Shown: positions 16,794 through 26,125 of the stretch, in pieces
Layout: every line of letters begins with the position of its first letter
How positions within the stretch are numbered: the first letter of the stretch is position 1
Source: Flavobacterium sp. LC2016-23
Lineage (GTDB): Bacteria > Bacteroidota > Bacteroidia > Flavobacteriales > Flavobacteriaceae
Assembly (NCBI RefSeq): GCF_009674775.1
Contig: NZ_WKKE01000013.1
Span: forward strand, 1 to 64,000
Length of the DNA: 64,000 nucleotides
Reading direction: 5' to 3'
Made by a program: the position numbers and the translations under genes
The notes under the pieces: generated by a model
What the model saw: the letters and a program-made list of their open reading frames with translations, nothing else
Told to the model about the DNA's origin: nothing
The model's database searches: none

Positions 16794-19700
16794 ATGAAGC
16801 ATCATCTATTTACCTTTTTTTCGTTATTAATAATAAATTTAAGTTTTTCTCAGCAAATACTTAATAAACCTGAAACAGTTTCAAGAACGGTTTCTGATCC
16901 CAAGACAGTTATTTTGTTAAGTGGTTTTAGTAGCAATTCAGCAACGGCGGGTTCTTTTACTGCTAAGATAGGAACAAGCTCAGATCCTTTTGTGAGTGGC
17001 GGAACAACGAATTCAACTGCGGGAGAAAGCAATCTTTCGGGAGAAGTAGGAACAGGCAGTTTCCACGATACCAAAGGTACAATTGCCGTTGGAGGTGATG
17101 GACAGCTGCAGTTTATGCTGCCCATTGCATTGCCCCCGAGTATTAATGATGTGGCCCCACAAATGAATTTGTTTTACACCAGTGGTTTCGGTGTAGGGGT
17201 TGCCGGTATGGGTTTTTCACTTTCGGGCGTTACCAGTATCAGAAGAGTAGGTAAAAATATCGAAAAAGATAGTGAATCAAAAGGGGTACAGCTGGATTAT
17301 ACTGATTTTTATGAGTATAACGGACAAAGGCTATTGCTAAAAACATCCGGTGTTCCAACAACATACGGAAAAGATGGTACTGAATACGTTACAGAGAAAT
17401 TTTCGACCCTGAAAATAAAATCTGTTGGTGCAATCAGTGGTCAGACGTATACGGGACCAGGCTCATTTGAAGTTACTTTTGATAATGGGGCTCAGGCCTG
17501 GTATGGTACTACAACAGATGCGCAAACTCCGGTGGAATATAATATTGTAAAATGGAAAGATGCACAGGGGAACTACATCACCTACAATTATAAAAAAAGC
17601 AATAATGTCTCTGTAATTTCAAGTGTACAATGGGGAGGTAATGAAACTTTAGGAAAACCGCATTTCAACTCTATTGTTTTTAATTATGTCACGAGAGAGC
17701 TCCCGGAAGTATCCTATGTACACGGGATTCGGTTTTTGCAGGACAAAATACTTTCAGACATTGTAGTCAACGCTAATGGCAAACAATTCAAAAAATATGT
17801 AGTCAGCTATGGCAAAGATGCAAACGGAACAAACTACCAATATGCCAAAAATATAACCGAGTACAATTCCCAAAATCAGGCAGCAAATCCGGTAGCCATG
17901 AGTTATGAAGGCTCAAGTGCATCGGCTTGGGCAGCCAAATCGTTTGCAGATAATGAAAACAATAAAATTGTAGGGGATTTTGATGGAGACGGTGTTTTGG
18001 ATTATTTAAAGTATTTTGAAGCAACGCCAGCCGCAACAATATGCAATCAATGGGTAATGCAGGAGTATAATTACGAATGTTTACAATATAATGAAATTCC
18101 GGCACAGCCTAAAGCCATACGTTTTTTTAAATCATTTATGGACAACACAGTAAATGAAGGCCTTATTGTGATGGCATCGCCGACATTTACTAAGGATGAG
18201 TTTGATAAAGCAGTCGTTATTACCTTTAAAAATAGCAACAATGAAATTAGCCCCAGACAAGGTATTTTAATTCCTAAGAAATTAGGAATACAAGGTGCTA
18301 CAGAAGGTCAGATCTATTCTTTAGATGCTAACAACCAGTTAAAATTAGAATACAGTAAACCATTAACCAATGATCAGACGTACCGGGATTCCTTTACGGA
18401 ATCCGGAATAAAGGGAACAGGTAATTATCAGAGCTACAATATAGTAACTACTGTTTTAGATCCTACCCAGCTGGATTTGGATGGTGACGGCGTTTCTGAA
18501 TTAATCATTCACATCAAAGAGAATACAACATCGGTCTATGAGACGATTGATAATTCGGCAGCTAAGTTAAAAAAAATGGCAGCGCCTCCTGTAGGATATC
18601 AAATTCATACCAATACAAGAGAAGAATACCGATATATCATACTGAATCTTGACTATAACCTGAGCGCCGCGAATTCTTTTTCAGAAACGTCGTATTATAC
18701 CAATCTTTTTCGAAAACCCGTAATAGGTGATTTTAAAGGAGACGGAAAAATAGCCATTCTTAGTTTTAAAGCCGGTAATGCCACCACCATAACGTCATTT
18801 AAAAAAGATAAAACGACACAAAAATTTACAGAAGAAACGAGTCCGACTTCGTTTGTTTTTAATGGGTTGACAGAGAATGCGATTGTAGGCGATTTCAACG
18901 GAGATAAAAAAACAGATTTGATGATACCGGTGGCACTGGGTGCTGCAGTATCAACCAGCAACATGCAAACGAACTATAAAGCGGATGCACTGTCGGGAGA
19001 CTGGCGACTTTATATTTCTACTGGCAACGGATTTAAGGAAGAATATAAAGCAGGACTGGGCAAATGGTATCCTTTTCAGGCTTTAAATTTATCCAATGTA
19101 GCCGCTTCCAGAAGAATAAATTATCAGGCTTTAGATTTGGATAAAGATGGTAAAAGTGAATTGATTCAGTTTGATTTATACACTATAAATTCTGAATTGT
19201 CTGCCGGTAAATATTCAGAAACTACCGTAAATATATTTAGTGATAGTGGCGCCGGCAGCACAACAGACGTTAATTTTAAAGCTCCGTCTACTTACACGTT
19301 CAAAAATAATGGATTGTATGATTATAACGAACTTGTTGGGGATTTTTATATCAATCAAATCAACAACAGCATTGTGCTTTTGGGCAAAAATCGGGAGGAT
19401 GTTACTAAGGGTTTTATGTATACCTTCAATCTTTACGATACTTCAAAAACAGCACGTATCAATACCATCACACAGGGCAATATCCCTACGATAATTGACT
19501 ACAAAGAACTGGATGGACAGGCAGATCCTGATTTTTATGCTGCCGTCAAAAAGGAAAAATACCCTTATGTAGAGTTAGACAGAGTTTCGAAATCTTTTGT
19601 GGTCGCACAATTGCGTCAACTCGACAGGAAGCAGGATTTTAAATACCGCGGACTTTTGGCGCACGTAAATGGTAAGGGAATGATCGGTTTTCGTAAAACC

Positions 19701-22700
19701 GCCCGTTCCAATTGGTATGCCTCAGGTTTCGAAAATACCAAAACCTGGTCCGGTCTGGAGATCGATCCGCTTCAAAGTGGTTCAGTCATCAAAGAATGGA
19801 GCACAAGGCAGGATAACGATGTTTTTCCAACGGATGTTTCCGTAAATAATCTGCAGTTACTATCTTTTAAATTTTTAGAATATACCACAACTAAATCGGC
19901 AACCACGGGAGTCGAAGCCATAGTGCCAAAACAGTCTACAGAAAAAAACTTCTTAGAAAACAAAACCCAAGTGGCAACCATGACCTATGGTGATTTTTAT
20001 CTGGTTACTAAAGTAGAAACCAAAATCAATAATGGTTTTGCTACATTAACCTCTAATACCACTTATTTACCGGACAACGCGGCCGGAACAGGCAAGGATT
20101 ATTATGTAGGAAGAGTTAAGGAAAAAGAAGATATTGTAACCGCTTATGGGGATACCAAAAAAAGCAAGGTGGGGTATACGTACGAAAATGGCCTGCCTAA
20201 AACCATAACAACATTCAATCAGGATTATTCGAAATCGGTAACTGAAACCTACACCTATGATGGTTTTGGTAATGTTACAGAAAAAAAGAAAACCAACAAT
20301 CAGGACAGTCAGTCGCAATCGGTCAAAAATGAGTATGATGCTAAAGGATTGTTTGTGATAAAAACTACTGACAATTTAGGTTTGATTACCCAGACGACCA
20401 GTAATGACTGGGGGCAAGTGCTTACACAAACTGATCCGCTTGGAAACACGCTGACCAATATGTATGACGGATGGGGAAAATTGACGAAATCTAAACACAA
20501 CTTAAGCGGAACTACTACATATACTTATCAAAAACAAGGGGACGATATCGTTACTACAGCATATAGTCCGACAGGAGATATCAAAGAAACCCGTACCAAC
20601 AAAAAAGGAGAACAATACCTAGTGAGATCCAAAGGATTTGAGTCCGGATCTTATATTGCCAAACAGGTAGAATATGATGCAGTAGGCAGAAAAATAAAAG
20701 AGAGCGAACCTTACGATCAGGCTGAAACACCAAAATGGAATGTGTTCAGTTATGATGATTCGGTTTTTCCTCCAAAAGCGACCGTAACAGGATTTAATGG
20801 AAAAATTGTAGAAACAGAAGTAAAAGGACTGACGACAACCGTAAAAGAGTTAAACGGTTACAATCGAACGACCCGAAAAACTACTGATGTACTGGGTAAT
20901 GTGACGGAATCAGAAGATAAAGGAGGAATTATAAAATTTACGTACAATGCGGCAGGGCAGAATACTTCGGCTGTTTACGCACAAAATACGGTGTTAACCA
21001 AATATGATTCCTGGGGAAGGAAATCAGAATTTACCGATCCGTCTAATGGAACCTATCTGTATAATTATGACGGGTTTGGAAACCTGATCAAAGAAACCAG
21101 TCCAAAAGGAAGCAAGGAATATAGCTACGATACCAATGGCCTGTTGATCACCCAAAAAGAGCTGTCAACAGCGGATAATGGGAAGGCAACCAACAAAGCC
21201 ATCAGTTTCATTTACAATGCCACCGGAATGGTAACGGATAAAAAAGGGACTGCCAATGGTAAAAGTTACCTGACGTACCTGACTTACGATGCAAACGGGC
21301 GTGTCCTGACCACAAGTGAAAGCAGCAATGGAAAGTTGTTTTTTAAAAAGAATATCTCCTATGACGATAAAGGACGTGTAGCCAGTTACGACAAAGGACT
21401 CTATTCTTCCGGGCAGATGACCCAAACGACCCTCGAGAACGTTTACAGTACGTGGAGCGGTATGCTGTATCAGGTAAAAGATAAAAACACAGGAAAAGTA
21501 CTATGGCAATTGAACAAAGCAAATGCCAACGGGCAGGTACTTAAAGCCAATTTAGGTGCCGTGGCGATAGATAATAAGTACGATGCCAATAATTTTCTGA
21601 CAACTGTAGCGCATGCTTCAACAGTACAGCCCAATGTACTGCAAATGACATATGCTTTTGATGCGATAAAAAATGAATTAAAAAACCGAACCCGAAAAGG
21701 TGGCATAGTGGTAAATGAAGTATTTACCTATGACGATAATAACCGACTAAAAACCTGGACCAACCCTAAAACCGGATTACTGTCCAGTAACGGCTATGAC
21801 GATAAAGGGCGTATTCTCGAAAACGATCAGACCGGAACAACCACTTTTAGAACAGACAAAATATATCAGGCCGACACGCAGCTGCTGAATGCAGTAGGTA
21901 TGCAAAATTATACCAATAACATACCATTGACGATAAGTTATAACGAAAATAACGACCCCATCTATGTTGACGGAGAAAAAGGGGATGCACAATTTGGTTA
22001 CGGACTTACCGACATGAGGCAAATGGTCACTTATGGAGGCAATTTTGTGGAAGACAAGCAGGGTAAATTCACCAAATACTACAGCGAAGACGGCAGTTAT
22101 GAAATAACGACAGACAATACTACAGGACAGGAAAAGCACGTGCTGTATCTGGGAGGCACACCTTATGACAGCGATATTATTTACACAAAGAACTATGCTG
22201 ATGCTACTGCAAAATACCTATTTTTACATAAGGACTATTTGGGCAGCATTCTGGCCATAAGTGATGAAGCAGGTAATCTGGTAGAACAACGCCATTTTGA
22301 TGCCTGGGGTATTCTGACAAATGGTGCATTAAGTGTACTGGATCGCGGCTATACAAGTCACGAGCATTTTACAGAATTAGGTATTATCCATATGAATGGC
22401 AGGCTGTATGACCCGTTGCAAAGGCGTTTTCTGAATGCCGATGAAAACATTCAGGATCCTTACAATACACAATGTTACAATAAATATGGCTATGTAACGA
22501 ACAATCCGCTGTTGTTTAATGACCCAAGTGGAGAAATTGGTTTAGGCGAGGGAATACTTGCTTCTATTATTATTGGCGCCATAATAGGTACGGCAAGTTA
22601 TATGATAGGGGTTACGGCGGCTATAATGAATGGTGCCGATGCCAGTTTAAGTTTATCAGGAATGCTAAAATCAGCTTTTTGGGGAGCGGTATCGGGCGCT

Positions 22701-23537
22701 GTTACCTTTGGTATCGGAAGTTGTTTTACGGTCGCAGGAACAGGAGCTAATACGGTATTTGCGTCAAGTTTGAAAGGTGCCAAATTTTTGGTACAGGCAG
22801 CGGCGCATGGAGTAGCGCAGGGGGTAATGGCGATGGTACAATCGGGTGGTTCAGGTTTTCTGAGCGGAGCAGCAGCAGGATTTTTTGGTAGTCTGGGAGC
22901 AACGGCATGGAGCTCAGGACCGGGTAAGTTTGCTAACAGCGCAGTGGGAACAATAGCCTTTGGTGCACTAAGCGGAGGTGTTGGAGCTGAATTGACAGGA
23001 GGTAATTTCTGGCAGGGAGCGGTTACGGGTGGTCTTGTTGCCGGGTTGAATGAAGTGATGCACTCAATGATGGAAAAACAGGCAAGAATGGCTTTTTTAA
23101 AAAGATTTCATAAAACAAATCCATTTGCAAAACCAAAGATGAATGAGGAGTCAATAAATGCTTTATTAGAAGATGTTGATGGTTTGGATGCACTTCATAA
23201 AAAAAGTAATTATAAAATCGAAGTAAGTGATAGAAAAAATTCTGGCATGAGAGGCTATACGGATAATAAAACACACTATTTTTATGAAGATGCGTTTACA
23301 TCAAATTTTAAACTAGCCTCTACAATGTTTCATGAATTTTATCATGCCTTTCAAGAGGTGTTCATGGGAGGATTGGCATATAGATTAGCAGCGAAAGAAG
23401 GACCATTTGGTTATATTAGTGAAGTGCCTTTGGGTGGTGAAAGATATTTAGAAAGAGCCGCATATGAATTTGAATGGTATTTAGGAAATCGTAGTTCATA
23501 TGTTTCGGAAGGAATTAATAAATATAAAAAATTATGA
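16794..23537 (+). CDS. Sec-exported SpvB/RHS polymorphic toxin with C-terminal metallopeptidase tip
   Basis: A 2247-residue protein. A signal peptide (about 1-20, ending SFSQ) precedes an SpvB/TcB-like N-terminal region (about 98-170; GGDGQLQFMLPIALPP), then FG-GAP/VCBS-type Asp-rich loops near 395, 560, 645, 698 and 780 (for example DFDGDGVLDY, LDLDGDGVSEL). YD/RHS repeats run from about 1120 to 1800. The RHS core signature follows at about 1867-1915 (RLYDPLQRRFLNADE ... NNPLLFNDPSGE). A Gly/Ala-rich membrane-like segment (about 1916-1990) and a hinge (GGNFWQGAVTGGLVAGLN, about 2067-2084) lead to a roughly 160-residue tip. The tip carries HEFYH at 2180-2184 with downstream Glu candidates, suggesting a zinc peptidase. 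It overlaps the following lipoprotein gene by 4 bp. Confidence 0.85.
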   Translation: MKHHLFTFFSLLIINLSFSQQILNKPETVSRTVSDPKTVILLSGFSSNSATAGSFTAKIGTSSDPFVSGGTTNSTAGESNLSGEVGTGSFHDTKGTIAVGGDGQLQFMLPIALPPSINDVAPQMNLFYTSGFGVGVAGMGFSLSGVTSIRRVGKNIEKDSESKGVQLDYTDFYEYNGQRLLLKTSGVPTTYGKDGTEYVTEKFSTLKIKSVGAISGQTYTGPGSFEVTFDNGAQAWYGTTTDAQTPVEYNIVKWKDAQGNYITYNYKKSNNVSVISSVQWGGNETLGKPHFNSIVFNYVTRELPEVSYVHGIRFLQDKILSDIVVNANGKQFKKYVVSYGKDANGTNYQYAKNITEYNSQNQAANPVAMSYEGSSASAWAAKSFADNENNKIVGDFDGDGVLDYLKYFEATPAATICNQWVMQEYNYECLQYNEIPAQPKAIRFFKSFMDNTVNEGLIVMASPTFTKDEFDKAVVITFKNSNNEISPRQGILIPKKLGIQGATEGQIYSLDANNQLKLEYSKPLTNDQTYRDSFTESGIKGTGNYQSYNIVTTVLDPTQLDLDGDGVSELIIHIKENTTSVYETIDNSAAKLKKMAAPPVGYQIHTNTREEYRYIILNLDYNLSAANSFSETSYYTNLFRKPVIGDFKGDGKIAILSFKAGNATTITSFKKDKTTQKFTEETSPTSFVFNGLTENAIVGDFNGDKKTDLMIPVALGAAVSTSNMQTNYKADALSGDWRLYISTGNGFKEEYKAGLGKWYPFQALNLSNVAASRRINYQALDLDKDGKSELIQFDLYTINSELSAGKYSETTVNIFSDSGAGSTTDVNFKAPSTYTFKNNGLYDYNELVGDFYINQINNSIVLLGKNREDVTKGFMYTFNLYDTSKTARINTITQGNIPTIIDYKELDGQADPDFYAAVKKEKYPYVELDRVSKSFVVAQLRQLDRKQDFKYRGLLAHVNGKGMIGFRKTARSNWYASGFENTKTWSGLEIDPLQSGSVIKEWSTRQDNDVFPTDVSVNNLQLLSFKFLEYTTTKSATTGVEAIVPKQSTEKNFLENKTQVATMTYGDFYLVTKVETKINNGFATLTSNTTYLPDNAAGTGKDYYVGRVKEKEDIVTAYGDTKKSKVGYTYENGLPKTITTFNQDYSKSVTETYTYDGFGNVTEKKKTNNQDSQSQSVKNEYDAKGLFVIKTTDNLGLITQTTSNDWGQVLTQTDPLGNTLTNMYDGWGKLTKSKHNLSGTTTYTYQKQGDDIVTTAYSPTGDIKETRTNKKGEQYLVRSKGFESGSYIAKQVEYDAVGRKIKESEPYDQAETPKWNVFSYDDSVFPPKATVTGFNGKIVETEVKGLTTTVKELNGYNRTTRKTTDVLGNVTESEDKGGIIKFTYNAAGQNTSAVYAQNTVLTKYDSWGRKSEFTDPSNGTYLYNYDGFGNLIKETSPKGSKEYSYDTNGLLITQKELSTADNGKATNKAISFIYNATGMVTDKKGTANGKSYLTYLTYDANGRVLTTSESSNGKLFFKKNISYDDKGRVASYDKGLYSSGQMTQTTLENVYSTWSGMLYQVKDKNTGKVLWQLNKANANGQVLKANLGAVAIDNKYDANNFLTTVAHASTVQPNVLQMTYAFDAIKNELKNRTRKGGIVVNEVFTYDDNNRLKTWTNPKTGLLSSNGYDDKGRILENDQTGTTTFRTDKIYQADTQLLNAVGMQNYTNNIPLTISYNENNDPIYVDGEKGDAQFGYGLTDMRQMVTYGGNFVEDKQGKFTKYYSEDGSYEITTDNTTGQEKHVLYLGGTPYDSDIIYTKNYADATAKYLFLHKDYLGSILAISDEAGNLVEQRHFDAWGILTNGALSVLDRGYTSHEHFTELGIIHMNGRLYDPLQRRFLNADENIQDPYNTQCYNKYGYVTNNPLLFNDPSGEIGLGEGILASIIIGAIIGTASYMIGVTAAIMNGADASLSLSGMLKSAFWGAVSGAVTFGIGSCFTVAGTGANTVFASSLKGAKFLVQAAAHGVAQGVMAMVQSGGSGFLSGAAAGFFGSLGATAWSSGPGKFANSAVGTIAFGALSGGVGAELTGGNFWQGAVTGGLVAGLNEVMHSMMEKQARMAFLKRFHKTNPFAKPKMNEESINALLEDVDGLDALHKKSNYKIEVSDRKNSGMRGYTDNKTHYFYEDAFTSNFKLASTMFHEFYHAFQEVFMGGLAYRLAAKEGPFGYISEVPLGGERYLERAAYEFEWYLGNRSSYVSEGINKYKKL
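22906..23020 (+). repeat. RHS hinge direct repeat, copy 1
   Basis: This 115-bp segment inside the RHS gene encodes the conserved linker just before the toxin tip. It matches 24347-24461 at 112 of 115 positions in direct orientation. Both copies have the same codon phase, so recombination between them would preserve reading frame. Confidence 0.95.
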
Positions 23538-24244
23538 AAAAAAATATATTAATTATTATGTTATGCTTATCTGTTTTAGGATGCAAAAGGAAGGAAGGAT
23601 TAGAACTTGAGATAATTAATAAATCTATTCTTTCCTTAGTTCCTGAAGATAAGAATACATATAATAATATGGATGACAGTTTAACTAATTATAAATCAAA
23701 AACAATTATCGTTTTTAAACTGACAAATTATGATTGCAAAAGTTATTATTTTAATTTGAACTATTTTGGTAAATTATATTCTAATTTGGACGGTTTAACA
23801 ATAAATCAAGCTACAATTTATTTTTATAAAGATAATAGAAATAAAGAGGAAAAAGTTAAAGTGAGATACGGTCATCCAAATTTTAATCTTAATCCAAATT
23901 CTATATCGAATAAAAGGAATGTTGATATTTTAAAAATGTTAAATTATTCTACTACGGGTAATGAAAAATATTTTGACAATTCAAATTTTATAATTCATTC
24001 AAATGAGACTCTTTATTTTGAAGGGTTTGTAAATCTTCCTTATGGAGATCCAATCCAAAATGCTCATGTGGATTTTGATAAAAATGCAAAATATAGTGCT
24101 GAAATAACGATGTTTAGTGACTCTACCAACTATAAAAAAATGTTGTCAAGACCGATTTTAAGAACTATTCAAAAAAATGGATATCAGGTTTATCATGGTG
24201 TAATCAAATCTAAGAACAGAGTTTCGATTAAATTTATAGAATAG
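23534..24244 (+). CDS. Lipoprotein, probable immunity protein to the RHS metallopeptidase tip
   Basis: A 236-residue protein with a lipoprotein signal (LSVLGC, Cys17), so it should be anchored in the envelope. No known domain is recognised in the mature part, which is Asn/Lys/Tyr-rich. The ATG overlaps the RHS stop by 4 bp (ATGA), a classic toxin-immunity coupling. Its position and lipidation suggest it protects periplasmic or membrane targets from the peptidase; this is inference. Its base composition is lower in GC than the RHS repeats upstream, as is the toxin tip. Confidence 0.7.
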   Translation: MKKNILIIMLCLSVLGCKRKEGLELEIINKSILSLVPEDKNTYNNMDDSLTNYKSKTIIVFKLTNYDCKSYYFNLNYFGKLYSNLDGLTINQATIYFYKDNRNKEEKVKVRYGHPNFNLNPNSISNKRNVDILKMLNYSTTGNEKYFDNSNFIIHSNETLYFEGFVNLPYGDPIQNAHVDFDKNAKYSAEITMFSDSTNYKKMLSRPILRTIQKNGYQVYHGVIKSKNRVSIKFIE

Positions 24245-24384
24245 GGATTAGGTACCTTCACTAATGCCAGCGCACTCTCATTAGCGCAAAGTACTATTAT
24301 CGATGGGCAACAGCAGAAGGATTTTGTGGAAGTTTAGGAGCCACAGCATGGAGCTCAGGACCGGTTAAATTTGCTAACAGCGCA
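24245..24384 (+). pseudogene. Frame-disrupted 5' remnant of the orphan RHS cassette
   Basis: Between the first lipoprotein and the orphan toxin tip, one frame reads GLGTFTNASALSLAQSTIID until a stop near 24335. The frame of the downstream tip is open only from 24265 and contains no start. The GATAW/SSGP hinge sequence matching the full RHS gene begins at about 24320. This looks like recombined, decayed RHS sequence rather than a functional gene start. Confidence 0.6.
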
Positions 24385-24461
24385 GTGGGAACAATAGCCT
24401 TTGGTGCACTAAGCGGAGGTGTAGGAGCTGAATTGACAGGAGGTAATTTCTGGCAGGGAGC
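24347..24461 (+). repeat. RHS hinge direct repeat, copy 2
   Basis: The second copy of the 115-bp RHS hinge segment, with 3 mismatches to 22906-23020. It lies at the 5' end of the orphan toxin cassette. The distance between copies is 1441 bp, so deletion between them would remove the first tip and most of the first lipoprotein gene. Confidence 0.95.
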
Positions 24462-25029
24462 TTTAACAGGAGGTATTGTTGCTGGACTAAACCATGTTTT
24501 ACATAGTAATCCTAATAAGAGCTTAATAAAAAAACTAAATGAAGATCTTGATAAAGAGTTTGGAAATGAAGGGAATGGTAAAGCGCCGGCAAATCAAGAA
24601 ACGTTAAATAGATTAATGAAATTAAGAACTTTTAGAGCTTTAAACAAGGTAGCGGGAGGAAAAGTTAGAGCTAATTTTAAAGATTCTTCTTGGTCAGATA
24701 ATGGTGCTTCAGCACAGTATATGACTCTGAGAGAGAGTAACGGAGAAACTTACACAGGCTCAGATGATGGTTTTATAAGTGTTTACAGAAGCGCATTTAC
24801 TACATATCGAGAAACAGCAGGATTGTTAATACATGAGTTTGGACACGCTATATCAAGATACACAGGTTTTTTCGATAATAGTTTTAATAATTATAAAGAT
24901 TGGAATAAATCAATTGCCTTAGATGAAAGCTATGCATATCAATTTCAAGATCGATTTGGCTTTTCATTTTATCAGCCAAACTCAAATATTTATTTACCAG
25001 GGTTACAAAGAGCTCTAAATAAACTATAA
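24385..25029 (+). CDS. Orphan RHS C-terminal tip with second metallopeptidase domain (5'-truncated)
   Basis: The frame is open from 24265, and the first possible start is GTG 24385 inside the hinge; there is no signal peptide, so this is probably a silent cassette. It begins with the RHS hinge (GGNFWQGALTGGIVAGLN), then a new tip of about 175 residues unlike that of the full RHS protein except for an HExxH motif (LLIHEFGHAISRYTGF, codons 24832-24846) and a downstream ALDESYAY segment. A zinc peptidase activity is likely. It is followed 8 bp later by another lipoprotein gene. An internal ATG at 24616 would keep the HExxH domain, so expression as a short protein cannot be excluded. Confidence 0.7.
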   Translation: MGTIAFGALSGGVGAELTGGNFWQGALTGGIVAGLNHVLHSNPNKSLIKKLNEDLDKEFGNEGNGKAPANQETLNRLMKLRTFRALNKVAGGKVRANFKDSSWSDNGASAQYMTLRESNGETYTGSDDGFISVYRSAFTTYRETAGLLIHEFGHAISRYTGFFDNSFNNYKDWNKSIALDESYAYQFQDRFGFSFYQPNSNIYLPGLQRALNKL

Positions 25030-25037
25030 CTAAGCTT

Positions 25038-25583
25038 ATGAGATATATTATTTATGGAATTTCATTTTTAACATTATTTCTGTCGTGTAAAAATGTAAAC
25101 TTAAAAACAACAACAACAAATATTGAAATAAGAGTTTTCAATTTCTCTACAAATAGCGACAGATATGAACTATTTAATTCAGAAATGATAGAAAATGAGA
25201 AAAATAATGAACATTATTATGTTTATAAATTCGACAGACATATTGATACTTTACGATATTTTGATAATAACGTTTATTTTAATTCTCAAATTTTAAAAAA
25301 AATTGATACTCAAGAATTAGTTGATAATGGAAAACCTTTAACTATTTCGAAATATTATTTCGAAAATAAAAAAAATTACAAAGGTGACCGCTATATCTTT
25401 ATTTGTAATGAAGAAGGCATAGTTTTTATTGAATCACTTAATTCAGGTACTATGATTGAATTTGATGTCAAAAAATTTAGTAAAATTCATAAAAAAATTG
25501 CATTAAAAAAAGTAGGTTTTAAAGATGGTCCTTTTGAATTGCAATATGCGAAAAGGAATTATAAAGATTTTAAATACAATTAG
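25038..25583 (+). CDS. Lipoprotein, probable immunity partner of the orphan RHS tip
   Basis: A 181-residue protein with a lipoprotein signal (LTLFLSC, Cys17) and an AT-rich, Lys/Asn/Tyr-rich mature part with no recognised domain. It follows the orphan toxin cassette by 8 bp, the same order as RHS tip then lipoprotein at 23534. I see no clear similarity between the two lipoproteins, as expected if each is specific to its own tip. An orphan immunity gene kept after loss of its active toxin is the alternative reading. Confidence 0.62.
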   Translation: MRYIIYGISFLTLFLSCKNVNLKTTTTNIEIRVFNFSTNSDRYELFNSEMIENEKNNEHYYVYKFDRHIDTLRYFDNNVYFNSQILKKIDTQELVDNGKPLTISKYYFENKKNYKGDRYIFICNEEGIVFIESLNSGTMIEFDVKKFSKIHKKIALKKVGFKDGPFELQYAKRNYKDFKYN

Positions 25584-25624
25584 AAATAAAGGCTACTCAT
25601 TATGAGGATATAAGATAGATAATC

Positions 25625-25881
25625 TACAGGTTAAAAAAAGCTTACAATAAAAGAGGGATATACATTTTAAATGATCAATATTACTTAAATAGCTCCACTT
25701 TTATAGTTGGAACTAATACAATTAAGATAGAGGATAATGCTATATAGAGACCGAAGGGGAGTAAATATAAACCAAGTATTCTGATATTGAAGCTCCTTTT
25801 ATAATTAGCAAAAATAAAAATAGTGATACTATTTTTATTCAAAAAGATGGAAATACAATTTCATTGCTGATATTAAAATAA
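25625..25881 (+). pseudogene. Remnant of a former accessory gene
   Basis: Two fragments read as ordinary protein in different frames: 25625-25747 (contains YILNDQYYLNSSTFIVGTN) and 25771-25881 (contains SDTIFIQKDGNTISLLILK). A frameshift and stops separate them and neither has a start. They may be pieces of one former immunity-type or lipoprotein gene; no homologue is recognised. Confidence 0.4.
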
Positions 25882-25978
25882 AAACTTATTGTGAGATATA
25901 AATTCTAGAATACGTGACAATATGACGCAAAAAGAACAAATATTCTAAAATTTATCAACAAAATTTAGATATAAGACC

Positions 25979-26022
25979 GACGGAGCGGTGACGGAAGAGT
26001 GACGGAGCGGTGACGGAGAAAC
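25979..26022. repeat. 11-bp tandem repeat, four copies
   Basis: Four consecutive 11-mers start with GACGGA: copies 1 and 3 are GACGGAGCGGT, copy 2 is GACGGAAGAGT and copy 4 is GACGGAGAAAC. It is GC-richer than the surrounding DNA and lies at the right border of the RHS island. Confidence 0.9.
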
Positions 26023-26125
26023 AAACTAACGAACGTACAATGTCAAAATGTCAAAAATCAAGCACTAAAAGCTTTAAAAAAAGGCAATAAGATTGATAGC
26101 GGTTATAGGATATTTTTAATAAATT

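Larger units (their letters stand above)
25584..26125. other. Decayed right edge of the RHS island
   Basis: 542 bp with no intact gene. It holds two short open remnants (25625-25747 and 25771-25881), a four-copy 11-bp tandem repeat (25979-26022), and AT-rich filler before the leftward glycosyltransferase. No transposase or attachment site was recognised. Confidence 0.7.

Noticed and set aside
15155..26125. Prophage or contractile tail-like injection system
   Set aside because: Only a tail-fibre-like surface protein with a signal peptide is present; no sheath, tube, baseplate, portal, terminase or integrase genes are seen.
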